36,389 bases of DNA. Source: Oscillospiraceae bacterium (lineage in GTDB: Bacteria > Bacillota > Clostridia > Oscillospirales > Oscillospiraceae). The notes beneath the pieces are model-generated. The model saw only the letters and a list, made by a program, of their open reading frames with translations. It had not been told where the DNA came from and searched no databases. Positions 8,274 through 16,700 of the stretch are shown piece by piece; position 1 is the first letter of the stretch; every line of letters starts with the position of its first letter. Location of the stretch: assembly GCA_017465745.1 (NCBI GenBank), contig JAFTVM010000082.1, positions 1 to 36,389 on the forward strand, given 5' to 3'. The position numbers and the translations under genes were made by a program.

Positions 8274-8423
8274 TTATTTTTGTCGCATCACAGAAAATCC
8301 CACCGCCACAATGACGATCGCCCCCATGGAGCACCAGAAGCCCTGTTCCAGGCATTGTCCGATCAGCAGCCCCAGACCAAAGGCTATGAGGATCAGGCCC
8401 CACATCTGATTTCTGCGGCACAT
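8274..8423 (-). CDS. Small membrane protein (49 residues)
   Basis: A short reading frame starting ATG TGC CGC and ending CGA CAA AAA TAA. The product has a basic N-terminus (MCRRNQ), a first hydrophobic helix (MWGLILIAFGLGLLIGQCL, residues 7-25) and a second (residues 30-46), giving a two-helix hairpin. A GGGGGGTG ribosome site lies about 5 nt before the ATG. That site is inside the right arm of the livF terminator stem, so translation should occur only when the hairpin is open or when transcription starts within it. Similar small membrane proteins next to SPOCS genes are familiar from related genomes as unnamed conserved proteins, but this is from memory. It could belong with the spore-coat gene that follows it 61 nt downstream. 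Confidence 0.6.
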   Translation of the reverse strand: MCRRNQMWGLILIAFGLGLLIGQCLEQGFWCSMGAIVIVAVGFSVMRQK

Positions 8424-8459
8424 AAAAACACCCCCCGCAAATTCTATGCGGAGGGTGTT
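8424..8459 (-). terminator. Terminator of the liv operon
   Basis: Minus-strand stem of 13 bp with one G-U type pair (8459-8447 with 8439-8427), 7-nt loop, then TTTTT directly abutting the ATG of the small membrane gene. It ends livF transcription and buries the next gene's ribosome site. Confidence 0.8.
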
Positions 8460-8470
8460 GTGATTATTGC

Positions 8471-9169
8471 TTAACCGCCCAGGTAGGCCTTCTTGACCTC
8501 GTCGGAGGAAGCAAGTTCCTTACCGGTACCGGACAGCGTGACCTTGCCGGTCTCCAGAACATAGGCTCGGTCGGCAATTTCCAGCGCCTTGGATGCATTC
8601 TGTTCGACAAGCAGAATGGTGGTACCATCGGCATGGAGCTGCTTGATGATGTCGAAGATCTGGTCCACCAGAATGGGGGCCAGGCCCATGGAGGGTTCGT
8701 CCAGCATCATCAGCTTGGGGTGGCTCATCAGGGCACGGCTCATGGCCAGCATCTGCTGCTCGCCGCCGGACAGGGTGCCGGCGACCTGCTTGCGGCGCTC
8801 CTTCAGGCGGGGGAAGTAATTGAAGACCCGGTCCAGGTCATCCTTGCTGACGTCCTTGCGGATGTAGGCGCCCATCTCCAGATTGTCCTGGACGGACATC
8901 TGCAGGAAGATCCGGCGTCCTTCGGGAACATGGGCAAGACCATGACGCAGCAGCTTGTAGGCTTCCATATGGGCGATATTCTCGCCGCAGAAGGTGATAT
9001 TGCCGCTGCGGGGATGCATCAGACCGGAGACGGTCTTCAGGATGGTGCTCTTGCCGGCGCCGTTGGCACCGATCAGGGCGACGATTTCGCCCTCGCCGAC
9101 TTCAAAGGACACACCCTTGATGGCGTGGATGGCACCGTAGTACACATGAATATCATCGATTTTCAGCAT
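8471..9169 (-). CDS. livF: Branched-chain amino acid ABC importer ATPase LivF
   Basis: A 232-residue ATPase, the usual LivF length. Walker A GANGAGKST, Q-loop and signature LSGGEQQML near residues 132-140, Walker B LMMLDEPSMGLAP and H/switch region LLVEQNA are all intact; the VPEGRRIF sequence is typical of LivF. With LivG it forms the ATPase heterodimer driving uptake of Leu, Ile and Val through LivHM. It starts 6 nt after the livG stop, with AAGGAG upstream of the ATG inside the end of livG. Last gene of the livKHMGF operon, followed by a terminator. Confidence 0.95.
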   Translation of the reverse strand: MLKIDDIHVYYGAIHAIKGVSFEVGEGEIVALIGANGAGKSTILKTVSGLMHPRSGNITFCGENIAHMEAYKLLRHGLAHVPEGRRIFLQMSVQDNLEMGAYIRKDVSKDDLDRVFNYFPRLKERRKQVAGTLSGGEQQMLAMSRALMSHPKLMMLDEPSMGLAPILVDQIFDIIKQLHADGTTILLVEQNASKALEIADRAYVLETGKVTLSGTGKELASSDEVKKAYLGG

Positions 9170-9175
9170 TTGGTG

Positions 9176-10001
<826 letters not shown>

Positions 10002-10009
<8 letters not shown>

Positions 10010-11078
10010 TGGAGCCACCTGCCTTTCCCTTTCTCTTAAATCTCTTACGGATACCGGCCATGCAAACCTCGATGCTGCCCTTGATCTTGGGAGACCAGGT
10101 ACACAGCATGACCACGATCAGGACCACCGCATAGAGGATCATGCGGTAATCCTCCAGCTCACGCATGGCCTCGGGCAGAATGTACAGCACGGTGGCGGAA
10201 ATGACGGAGCCAAGAATATTACCCATACCGCCCAGCACCACGAAGACCAGGATGTTGATGGAGGTATTGAAATTGAACTTGGATGCGGTGATGGAGGAGA
10301 AATTCTGGCCAAACAGCGCACCTGCCATACCGGCCAGCACCGCGGAGACCACGAAGGCCTTCATACGGAAGGCGGTGACATTGATGCCCACGGACTCGGC
10401 GGCGATGCGGTTTTCCTTGATGGCCTTGATGGCGCGGCCTTCCTTGGAGTTAACGAGATTCAGCACCACGAACAGGGTGAACAGGATCAGCACGAAGCCC
10501 ATGGGGAAGGTGGAAATGCGGTCGATGCCGGTGGCGCCAACGGGGCCGTCCAGGATCATCTTGCCGCCGTCGAGCAGCTGGAACTTGGCAGAGCTGACGG
10601 AGAAATGCAGGCCCTCAGCATCCATACCGATGTACAGATTGCTGAAGATGTTCTTCAGAATTTCACCAAAGGCCAATGTCACGATGGCCAGGTAGTCACC
10701 CCGCAGGCGCAGGGCAGGAATACCGATGAGGAAGCCGAAAATACCAGCTGTCAGACCGCCTGCCACCATGGAGATAACGAGACGAAGCGTGGGATCAGGG
10801 ATCAGATCCCGCAGCATGGTGGCCACAATGATGCCGGCAAACGCGCCGGTGCCCATAAAACCAGCATGGCCCAGGCTCAGCTCACCGCAGACGCCAACCA
10901 GCAGGTTCAGGGAAATGGCCAGAGAAATGTATGCGCAGACAGGAACCAGATAACCCTTGACAGCGCTTTTCAGCATGCCCATCTCAGACAGGGTGAACAT
11001 GATGACAAAGGCCACCACCACAACAAGGTAAGTGATCAGATTGGTTCTTGTATTGTTGTTGGAAAGCATTTTTTTCAT
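10002..11078 (-). CDS. livM: Branched-chain amino acid ABC importer permease LivM
   Basis: A 358-residue permease with about nine or ten membrane segments. Family marks are LVGVCGELSLGHAGFMGTGAF after the first helices, LRLRGDYLAIVTLAFGEI in the middle, and VLGGMGNILGSVISA toward the end. The C-terminus is basic. ATG at 11078 is preferred to a GTG at 11087 because AGGTGG is 5 nt upstream of it. It pairs with LivH to form the membrane channel; it follows livH by 10 nt and overlaps livG by 8. Confidence 0.94.
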
Positions 11079-11088
11079 ATTTTCCACC

Positions 11089-11970
11089 TCACACTTTCTC
11101 CTGGACCTGCTTGCCCATCAGACCCGCGGGCCGGACCAGCAGAATCAGAATCAGGACGGCAAAGACGATGGCGTCGCTGAACTCGGTGGAAATGTACTTC
11201 TTGCTGAAGGTCTCGATGATGCCCAGCAGGATGCCGCCCAGCATGGCGCCGGGGATGGAGCCGATGCCGCCGATAACCGCAGCAGTAAAGGCGCGGATAC
11301 CGGGCATGGAGCCGGTGGTGGGCATCAGGGTGGGCACAGTGGAGCACAGCAGAACACCGGCAATGGCAGCCAGTGCGGAGCCGATGGCGAAGGTCATGGA
11401 AATGGTCTGGTTGACATTGATGCCCATGAGCTGCGCAGCATCCCGGTCCTCGGACACGGCACGCATGGCCTTACCCATTCTCGTCTGACCCGTGAAGAAG
11501 GTCAGCGCGATCATAATCAGCACGGAAGCCGCAACAGTGATGACGACCTCGCCGGTAATGACCAGATTGCCGTCGGCAAAGGAGAAGGGCTTAAACGTAA
11601 CAATGCTGGTAAAGGTCTTGGCAGCAGAGCCCCAGATCAGCTGGGCAGCGTTCTGCAGGAAATAGCTGACGCCGATGGCGGTGATCAGAACCGCCAGATT
11701 GGAAGTGCCCCGCAAAGGCTTATAGGCCAGCGCCTCAATGACAATGCCCAGGACCGTACAAACAGCCATTGCGGCCACAATGGACACGATGGCAGGCAGC
11801 CCCAGGTAGTTGGTTACGCCAAAGGAAATATAGGCGCCCACCATGATGACGTCACCGTGGGCAAAGTTCAGCATCTTGGCAATGCCGTAGACCATGGTGT
11901 AACCCAGGGCGATAATGGCATACACAGCGCCGATACTGATACCGTTGATCAGGTACTGTAATACTTGCAT
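11089..11970 (-). CDS. livH: Branched-chain amino acid ABC importer permease LivH
   Basis: A 293-residue permease of the LivH family: starts with LINGISIGAVYAIIALGYTMVYGIAKMLNFAHGD-type sequence (residues about 7-40, NFAHGDV being the family mark) and has the conserved GGIGSIPGAMLGGILLG segment near residue 235. Eight or so membrane helices. GAGGTAAG precedes the ATG. It is separated from livK by a 113-nt gap holding an 11-bp hairpin, and is followed by livM after 10 nt. Confidence 0.95.
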   Translation of the reverse strand: MQVLQYLINGISIGAVYAIIALGYTMVYGIAKMLNFAHGDVIMVGAYISFGVTNYLGLPAIVSIVAAMAVCTVLGIVIEALAYKPLRGTSNLAVLITAIGVSYFLQNAAQLIWGSAAKTFTSIVTFKPFSFADGNLVITGEVVITVAASVLIMIALTFFTGQTRMGKAMRAVSEDRDAAQLMGINVNQTISMTFAIGSALAAIAGVLLCSTVPTLMPTTGSMPGIRAFTAAVIGGIGSIPGAMLGGILLGIIETFSKKYISTEFSDAIVFAVLILILLVRPAGLMGKQVQEKV

Positions 11971-12046
11971 ATCTTACCTCTCTTTCTCAACAGCCCATGA
12001 CGGCGGTCGGAACTCAGCCGCTCTCATGGACTGTCGATATGTATGA

Positions 12047-12072
12047 GGATGGGAAGGTTGCCCTTCCCATCC
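12047..12072 (-). promoter_or_regulatory. Intercistronic hairpin between livK and livH
   Basis: Perfect 11-bp stem (12047-12057 with 12062-12072) with a 4-nt loop and no U tract on either strand, so not a standard terminator. Probably protects the livK message from 3' decay and so raises binding protein over permease. The remaining sequence to livH (11971-12046) shows nothing else. Confidence 0.6.
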
Positions 12073-12083
12073 GATTATGGACA

Positions 12084-13235
12084 TTACATGCCGACGTACT
12101 TGCCGTTCTCGATGACCACAGCAGCGGGGACCTTGGAGATCATGCCGTTCTCGTCCCAGGTCATGCCGGAACCGGTCAGGCCGTTGAAGGTGGCGGTTGC
12201 GAAGTACTCGCACAGCTTGGCGCAGGCATCAGCTGCGGAAGTGGTGCCGTCAACGCCGGTAGCCTTGCAGGCCTCGTAGACAGCGTAGATGACGTCGTAG
12301 CCGTCAGCTGCGAACTGGTTGGGGACCTCGCCGTTCATCATAGCCTGGTACTGCTCGACGAAAGACTTGGACTCTTCAGCATCGGGGTTGAAGGGGGTCA
12401 TCAGCATCAGGCCCTCAGCCAGAGCGGTGTCGAAACCGTCCATGCTCAGGATACCGTCCATGCCGTCGCAGCCGAAGAAGGTGGGCTCGTAGCCGATCTT
12501 CTCAGCGTAGGTCAGAACCTGGGAAGCCTCGGTGTAGTAGAAGGGCAGGAAGACGAAGTCGCAGCCTGCGTCCTTGCACTGGGTGACCTGGGTGGACAGG
12601 TCGCTCTTGTTGTCAGCGGTGAAGGATGTCTCAACGACGATGTTCAGACCCAGCTCAGCAGCCTTGTCCTTGAAGCCCTGCATCAGGCCCTTGGAGTAGT
12701 CATCGGAGTTGTCATAGATAATGCCGATGGAGGTAGCCAGACCCTTGTCAGCCACCAGCTGTGCGGCGCTGGCGCCCTGGTTGGGGTCGGTGAAGCACAT
12801 CTGATAGATGTTGCTGCCGCTCAGAGCGATCTTCTCGGAGGAGCCGGAGGGAGTCATCATAAACATCTGGTCCTCAACGGTGCTGGGAGCAATGGCCAGG
12901 CAGGGACCGGTGGTGACAGCGCCTGCAAAGATCTGCATGCCGTCGTCCTTCAGGGTGTTGTAAGCGTTCAGAGCCTTTTCATTGTCGTGCTCATCGTCCT
13001 GGGACATGAACTCGATCTTCAGGCCGTCTTCGCCGGCAGCTGCGTTGATCTCTGCAACAGCGATCTTCATACCAGCCTCAACAGCAGTGCCGTAAATGGC
13101 AGCGCCGCCGGTCAGGGGGCCGGACAGGCCGATCTTAATGGTATTGGCGTCAGCAGCGGGCTTAGTCTCGCCGCAGCCGGCGAACATGGCGGCCACCATC
13201 AGGGCAGCCATCAGGATTGCGAAAAACTTTTTCAT
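12084..13235 (-). CDS. livK: Branched-chain amino acid binding lipoprotein LivK/BraC-type
   Basis: A 383-residue class I binding lipoprotein. Signal peptide MKKFFAILMAALMVAAMFAGC with the lipobox Cys at residue 21; then an acid- and Ala-rich linker and a Leu/Ile/Val-binding fold starting IKIGLSGPLTGGAAIYG. The conserved ligand loop regions (SGSSEKIA, FTDPNQGASAA, YDNSDDYSKG) are visible. First gene of livKHMGF. The ATG at 13235 has AAAGGAG about 9 nt upstream; the longer frame start at 13256 falls before that ribosome site. The gene follows a 250-nt leader with a terminator, so its expression is probably set by attenuation. Ligand preference among Leu, Ile and Val cannot be read from sequence. 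Confidence 0.93.
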   Translation of the reverse strand: MKKFFAILMAALMVAAMFAGCGETKPAADANTIKIGLSGPLTGGAAIYGTAVEAGMKIAVAEINAAAGEDGLKIEFMSQDDEHDNEKALNAYNTLKDDGMQIFAGAVTTGPCLAIAPSTVEDQMFMMTPSGSSEKIALSGSNIYQMCFTDPNQGASAAQLVADKGLATSIGIIYDNSDDYSKGLMQGFKDKAAELGLNIVVETSFTADNKSDLSTQVTQCKDAGCDFVFLPFYYTEASQVLTYAEKIGYEPTFFGCDGMDGILSMDGFDTALAEGLMLMTPFNPDAEESKSFVEQYQAMMNGEVPNQFAADGYDVIYAVYEACKATGVDGTTSAADACAKLCEYFATATFNGLTGSGMTWDENGMISKVPAAVVIENGKYVGM

Positions 13236-13264
13236 TGTAAGTTCTCCTTTTCTCATTTTTCTAT

Positions 13265-13291
13265 AAAAAGACGGTTACTATCGTAACCGCC
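13265..13291 (-). terminator. Attenuator terminator in the liv leader
   Basis: Minus-strand 9-bp stem (13291-13283 with 13278-13270), GATA loop and TTTTT (13269-13265), 30 nt before the livK start. It lies inside the 5' untranslated region, so it must be bypassed for livK to be made. Segment 13289-13283 can instead pair with 13315-13309 upstream, which would prevent the terminator. Confidence 0.75.
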
Positions 13292-13308
13292 CTCTCATAC
13301 AAGGTTTT

Positions 13309-13386
13309 CGGTTACAGCTGTGGAATCACTGTACTTCGCCTGCGAAAACGGACACTACCAGAACCCTGGCAGTGTCCGCGTTTTCG
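13309..13386 (-). promoter_or_regulatory. liv leader fold: large hairpin and antiterminator segment
   Basis: A long stem, 19 bp with one 2-nt bulge and one G-U pair (13386-13366 with 13361-13343, AACC region loop), fills the second half of the leader ORF. Downstream, segment 13315-13309 (minus GTAACCG) is identical to the right arm of the terminator and complementary to its left arm, so it can act as the antiterminator strand. Confidence 0.65.
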
Positions 13387-13463
13387 ATAATGGGCGCGCA
13401 GGTACATGCCGCTGCGGCGCAGTGGCTGGCGGACTGATGGCTGTATCCATTGTATCCAAACAT
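13326..13463 (-). CDS. Putative liv leader peptide (45 residues)
   Basis: A short frame starting ATG TTT GGA 7 nt after a GGGAGG ribosome site and about 22 nt after the expected transcription start. The C-terminal half is rich in branched-chain residues: Ile-Ile at 25-26, Val-Leu-Val-Val at 34-37, Val at 39 and 44. Those codons fall in the loop and descending arm of the large leader hairpin, and the stop codon is 10 nt before the antiterminator segment. This is the arrangement of a ribosome-mediated attenuation peptide. A second overlapping frame (ATG at 13467, stop at 13312, 51 residues) ends Val-Ile-Pro-Gln-Leu with its stop inside the antiterminator, but its ATG is only 3 nt from the ribosome site. 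Which one is translated is unproven. Confidence 0.5.
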   Translation of the reverse strand: MFGYNGYSHQSASHCAAAACTCAPIIENADTARVLVVSVFAGEVQ

Positions 13464-13491
13464 ACATGTACCTCCCGTTGAAACTGAGGCC

Positions 13492-13520
13492 ATTGTATCT
13501 CACTGGTGGACATTTGTCAA
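13492..13520 (-). promoter_or_regulatory. Promoter of the livKHMGF operon
   Basis: Minus-strand consensus TTGACA (13520 to 13515), 17-nt spacer, TACAAT (13497 to 13492). It predicts a start near 13485 and a leader of about 250 nt before livK. The remainder of the gap toward the transpeptidase gene (13521-13583) is AT-rich, with a weak AATTTTG/CAAAATT dyad, and shows no obvious terminator for that gene. Confidence 0.8.
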
Positions 13521-13583
13521 TCTGTCCCGCAACAAAAGATTCCATCCAAACCGCAACCAATTTTGTGCAAAATTTACAATTCC

Positions 13584-14966
13584 TTAATTTTTGTCCATTT
13601 CGTCCTTGCAGGCCGCCAGGACTTCGCTCATGATGGGCACGCAGGTGGAGCTGCCGTAGCCGCCGTTTTCCACCACCACGATGAAGGCCAGGGGGTACTC
13701 TTCATCTGCTACGAAACCGGAGAACAGGGCGTTGGACACCTGATCGCCTCCCACCTGGCTGGTGCCGGACTTGGCGCAGACCGTCAGTCCCGGGAAATTG
13801 GAGCTGCCGTAATTGTTTTCCACATTATTGCGCATCAGTTCCGTAAGGATCTGCGCAGTTTCCGCAGAAACCAAACGTCCGGTGGAAGTACTCCGGACTT
13901 CATAGACCGGATCCTCTCCCCTGGCGACCCGGCTGACCATATGAGGCTCAGCCCCGCTGCCGCCACCGGCGATGGCCCCCATGAGGGTCATGTACTGGAG
14001 GGGATTGATTTGATCCGTATACTGGCCGATGGCCGCCCAGGCCACCTCCACATCCGCCGCCCCGGACAGGTCGAAGGATCCGGCCTTTGTAGTGATGCCG
14101 TCAAATTTCAGGCTGGTGGTAATCCCGAACTTCCCGACGTACCGCATGAGGGTATCCGCGCCAAGCTGGTCCGCGATCTGGGCATAGGCGCAGTTGCAGG
14201 ATTTTCGCATGGCCTTTTTCAGATCCACGGTACCGTGGGCATTCTCACAGGTAACCGTATCCGGGCCGTAGGCCACAGCGCCGGTACATTCGAAGGTCTG
14301 CTGCTGAATATCATCGATGGTCTCCAGGGCAGCGGCGGTGGTGACGATCTTAAAAATGGAGCCGGGCGTATAGACCGACCGGGTGACCCGGTTCCAGTAA
14401 AGGCCATCATAGGCTTCGTTATTTTCCAGCTCCTCCTGGCTCAGATCCGGCGGATCGTCGGGATCGTAGGTGGGGGTCGTCACAGCGCAGAGGATCTCGC
14501 CGGTTTCATAATTGTAAACAGCGATGACGCCCTGATGATCGCCCATGGCTTTCAGGGCTGCGGCCTGGACATCCGCCGACAGAGTCAGTTCAATACAGCC
14601 CGGAACGTCGGAATAGGAATAAAGGCCGTTGAGCAGATCATAATCAGACATCTCCGCGGCATAGTAGGCCACCATGGGCGCATTGATCTTCCCCTCCCGG
14701 TCACCCAGCCAGTGGAGCATGGCCTCGCGCACAGCGGCGCTTTCGGCGTAGCTGCTTGCGCCGCCGATGGTCAGCAGCATCTCCCCGTTACGGTCCACCA
14801 CACTGCCTGCGGCGGTACCGGAATTACCGAAGAGGTGGGGCGAATTGGTATGGCCCACCCAGACCGAAGCGTTCATGAAAAATTCACCCAGGAAAAATCC
14901 CAGGCCCCCCAGCAAAATGGCGATCAGCACCACCAATGCCCAGGCGCGTTTGGAAACTCTGTTCAT
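13584..14966 (-). CDS. PbpA-type penicillin-binding protein (transpeptidase)
   Basis: A 460-residue class B penicillin-binding protein that cross-links peptidoglycan. One N-terminal membrane anchor (residues about 8-28), a short non-catalytic region, then the transpeptidase domain with the three active-site motifs: SIFK (203-206), SCN (256-258) and KSGT (399-402; Ser in place of the more usual Thr of KTG). It lacks the long dimerisation and PASTA regions of PBP2/PBP2x, matching the short PbpA group that works with RodA/FtsW proteins. Start at 14966 is set by GGAGGGGAG upstream; it overlaps the stop of the FHA-RodA gene by 4 nt (ATGA). Third gene of the nfo-rodA-pbpA operon. Expected role: cell elongation or sporulation wall synthesis. 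Confidence 0.88.
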   Translation of the reverse strand: MNRVSKRAWALVVLIAILLGGLGFFLGEFFMNASVWVGHTNSPHLFGNSGTAAGSVVDRNGEMLLTIGGASSYAESAAVREAMLHWLGDREGKINAPMVAYYAAEMSDYDLLNGLYSYSDVPGCIELTLSADVQAAALKAMGDHQGVIAVYNYETGEILCAVTTPTYDPDDPPDLSQEELENNEAYDGLYWNRVTRSVYTPGSIFKIVTTAAALETIDDIQQQTFECTGAVAYGPDTVTCENAHGTVDLKKAMRKSCNCAYAQIADQLGADTLMRYVGKFGITTSLKFDGITTKAGSFDLSGAADVEVAWAAIGQYTDQINPLQYMTLMGAIAGGGSGAEPHMVSRVARGEDPVYEVRSTSTGRLVSAETAQILTELMRNNVENNYGSSNFPGLTVCAKSGTSQVGGDQVSNALFSGFVADEEYPLAFIVVVENGGYGSSTCVPIMSEVLAACKDEMDKN

Positions 14967-16681
14967 TCGCTCCCCTCCTTTCTGACGCGGCGGACGGCGA
15001 AGCTGGCGTTCTGACGGGTATCCGCTGCCTTGAGGAAGGCCAGCAGTCCCCAGGCGCCCAGCATGGACGAGCCGCCGTTGCTGACGAAGGGGAAGGTAAC
15101 GCCGGTGAAGGGCAACACATCCAAAGTGCCCAGGGCATTGAGGATGGCCTGCGTCAGCAGGATTGCAGCGGCAGTGCAGGAACCGATGGTGTAAAAGCTG
15201 CTTCGGCCCGTAATGGCCGCCCGGATGGCAAATACCGCCAGCGCCACAACCGCCAGCACCGGCAGCACCGCCAGGATCAGGCCCCACTCTTCCGTAATGG
15301 TGGCGAACACGATGTCAGAATCCGCCGCGAAGTAGCCTTTCAGCTTTCCCTGATTGGCGCCGAGACCAAACAGTCCGCCGGCAGCCATGCACATGAGTGC
15401 CCGGGTCTGCTGGTAGCCCGCCCCCATAGGGTCGGCCCAGATGTGCCGCCAGGAGGCGAAGCGCCGCAGGGCGTGGGGCGCGATCTTTACCGCGATAACG
15501 CCGGCAAAGCCCAGCGCCGTGCAGGCCAGGCCCACCGTACCCACGCTGCCGGAGCGCATGAAGGCGATAATGAGAAATGCCACAAAAAAGATCAGGGCAG
15601 TGCCAAAATCATTCATCAGCGCCAGGCAGGCGCAGATCAGGACGGAATAGCCGATGAAGAGGTAGAGATTGCGCTTGTCCAGCAGCCGGTCCATGGTGGA
15701 AGCGCCCGCATAGACGAAACAGACCTTGCTCAGCTCGGAAGGCTGCAGGTTGAGCCCCGCAATCTGGATCCAGGCTTTCGCGCCGTTCTGCTCGTCACCG
15801 AACAGCAGCGTAAAGATCAGAAAGCCCAGGCCCAGCGCCGTGGCGGCGTAGCGGCACTTTTTCGCCCGCTCCAGATCCCGCAGCGACCAGCCCACCACCA
15901 GATACAGCGCCACGCCCATCACCAGGGCGGCCAGCTGCTTGATAATGTCCTTCGGGATCACCGTGGCGACGACCGCCATGCCCATGGTGCACAGGAAGAA
16001 CGCCACCGTCTCCATCTCAAAGGCGCTGCGGCGGATGCACAGATAGAAGATCATCAGGATCCACTGGGTCACCATAATGCCGCCAAAGCCCCAGATAACA
16101 CTTTCCAGGTAATCAGACTGACTCGTCAGCAGGAACGCCAGGCACACCATGATCTGCAGCACCGTCAGCAGCAGAAGATTTGCCACATTGTCCACCGCAG
16201 AGGCGGGCGCCCGGAGCTGCGCCTGGAGCTGTTCCTGCTTTGCGGTAACCGGGGTCAGGGTCATATCCAGCCCGCCGATGTTGATGACATCGCCCGCTTC
16301 CAGGGCATGGAGGCGGATCGGCTCCCCATTGACCAGAACGCCGGATTTGGAGCCTGCGTCCTTGATGCTCCAGGAGCCGTCGTCATAGCGGGTCAGAACG
16401 GCGTGATTGCGGGAGATCGTCGGAAAATCGATGACCACATCACAGGTCTTACTTCTGCCGATGATGCTTTCCCAGTGGGTCAGGGCGAAGCTGGAGCCGT
16501 CGGCGCCTTTCAGCCACCCCCAGATCTCCGGCACCCGCCGGAAAACCACCAGGGGTTTGAGACAGCGCCAGAGCAGCAGCGCCGCCAGCACCGGGGCGAC
16601 ATAGCGCAGAATGCAGAGGTAAACGCCCATATAGGCCGGATTCCCCTGACTGATACTTTGAAGGATGGACTGCAAAGCCAT
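14963..16681 (-). CDS. FHA domain-RodA/FtsW (SEDS) fusion
   Basis: A 572-residue membrane protein fusing a phosphothreonine-reading FHA domain to a SEDS peptidoglycan polymerase. One N-terminal membrane helix (17-40), FHA domain at about 64-145 with GRSKTCD (75-81), SRNH (90-93) and SKSGVLVNG (111-119), then about ten membrane helices of the SEDS domain including LNLQPSELSKV, NDFGTALIF, the conserved acidic SDIVFATITEEWG and VTFPFVSNGGSSM. It probably makes glycan strands with the transpeptidase encoded next to it, and the FHA part suggests control by a Ser/Thr kinase. The AAGGAGG ribosome site is only 2 nt from the ATG; a TTG 6 nt further on (spacing 8) could be the true start. It follows nfo by 19 nt. 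Confidence 0.9.
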   Translation of the reverse strand: MALQSILQSISQGNPAYMGVYLCILRYVAPVLAALLLWRCLKPLVVFRRVPEIWGWLKGADGSSFALTHWESIIGRSKTCDVVIDFPTISRNHAVLTRYDDGSWSIKDAGSKSGVLVNGEPIRLHALEAGDVINIGGLDMTLTPVTAKQEQLQAQLRAPASAVDNVANLLLLTVLQIMVCLAFLLTSQSDYLESVIWGFGGIMVTQWILMIFYLCIRRSAFEMETVAFFLCTMGMAVVATVIPKDIIKQLAALVMGVALYLVVGWSLRDLERAKKCRYAATALGLGFLIFTLLFGDEQNGAKAWIQIAGLNLQPSELSKVCFVYAGASTMDRLLDKRNLYLFIGYSVLICACLALMNDFGTALIFFVAFLIIAFMRSGSVGTVGLACTALGFAGVIAVKIAPHALRRFASWRHIWADPMGAGYQQTRALMCMAAGGLFGLGANQGKLKGYFAADSDIVFATITEEWGLILAVLPVLAVVALAVFAIRAAITGRSSFYTIGSCTAAAILLTQAILNALGTLDVLPFTGVTFPFVSNGGSSMLGAWGLLAFLKAADTRQNASFAVRRVRKEGSE

Positions 16682-16700
16682 CACCTCCTTGGATTCTTGA

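Noticed and set aside
13236-13485. T-box or amino-acid riboswitch in the liv leader
   Set aside because: No T-box consensus (AGGGUGGNACCGCG-type bulge) or specifier loop could be seen; the short ORF with branched-chain codons explains the terminator better.
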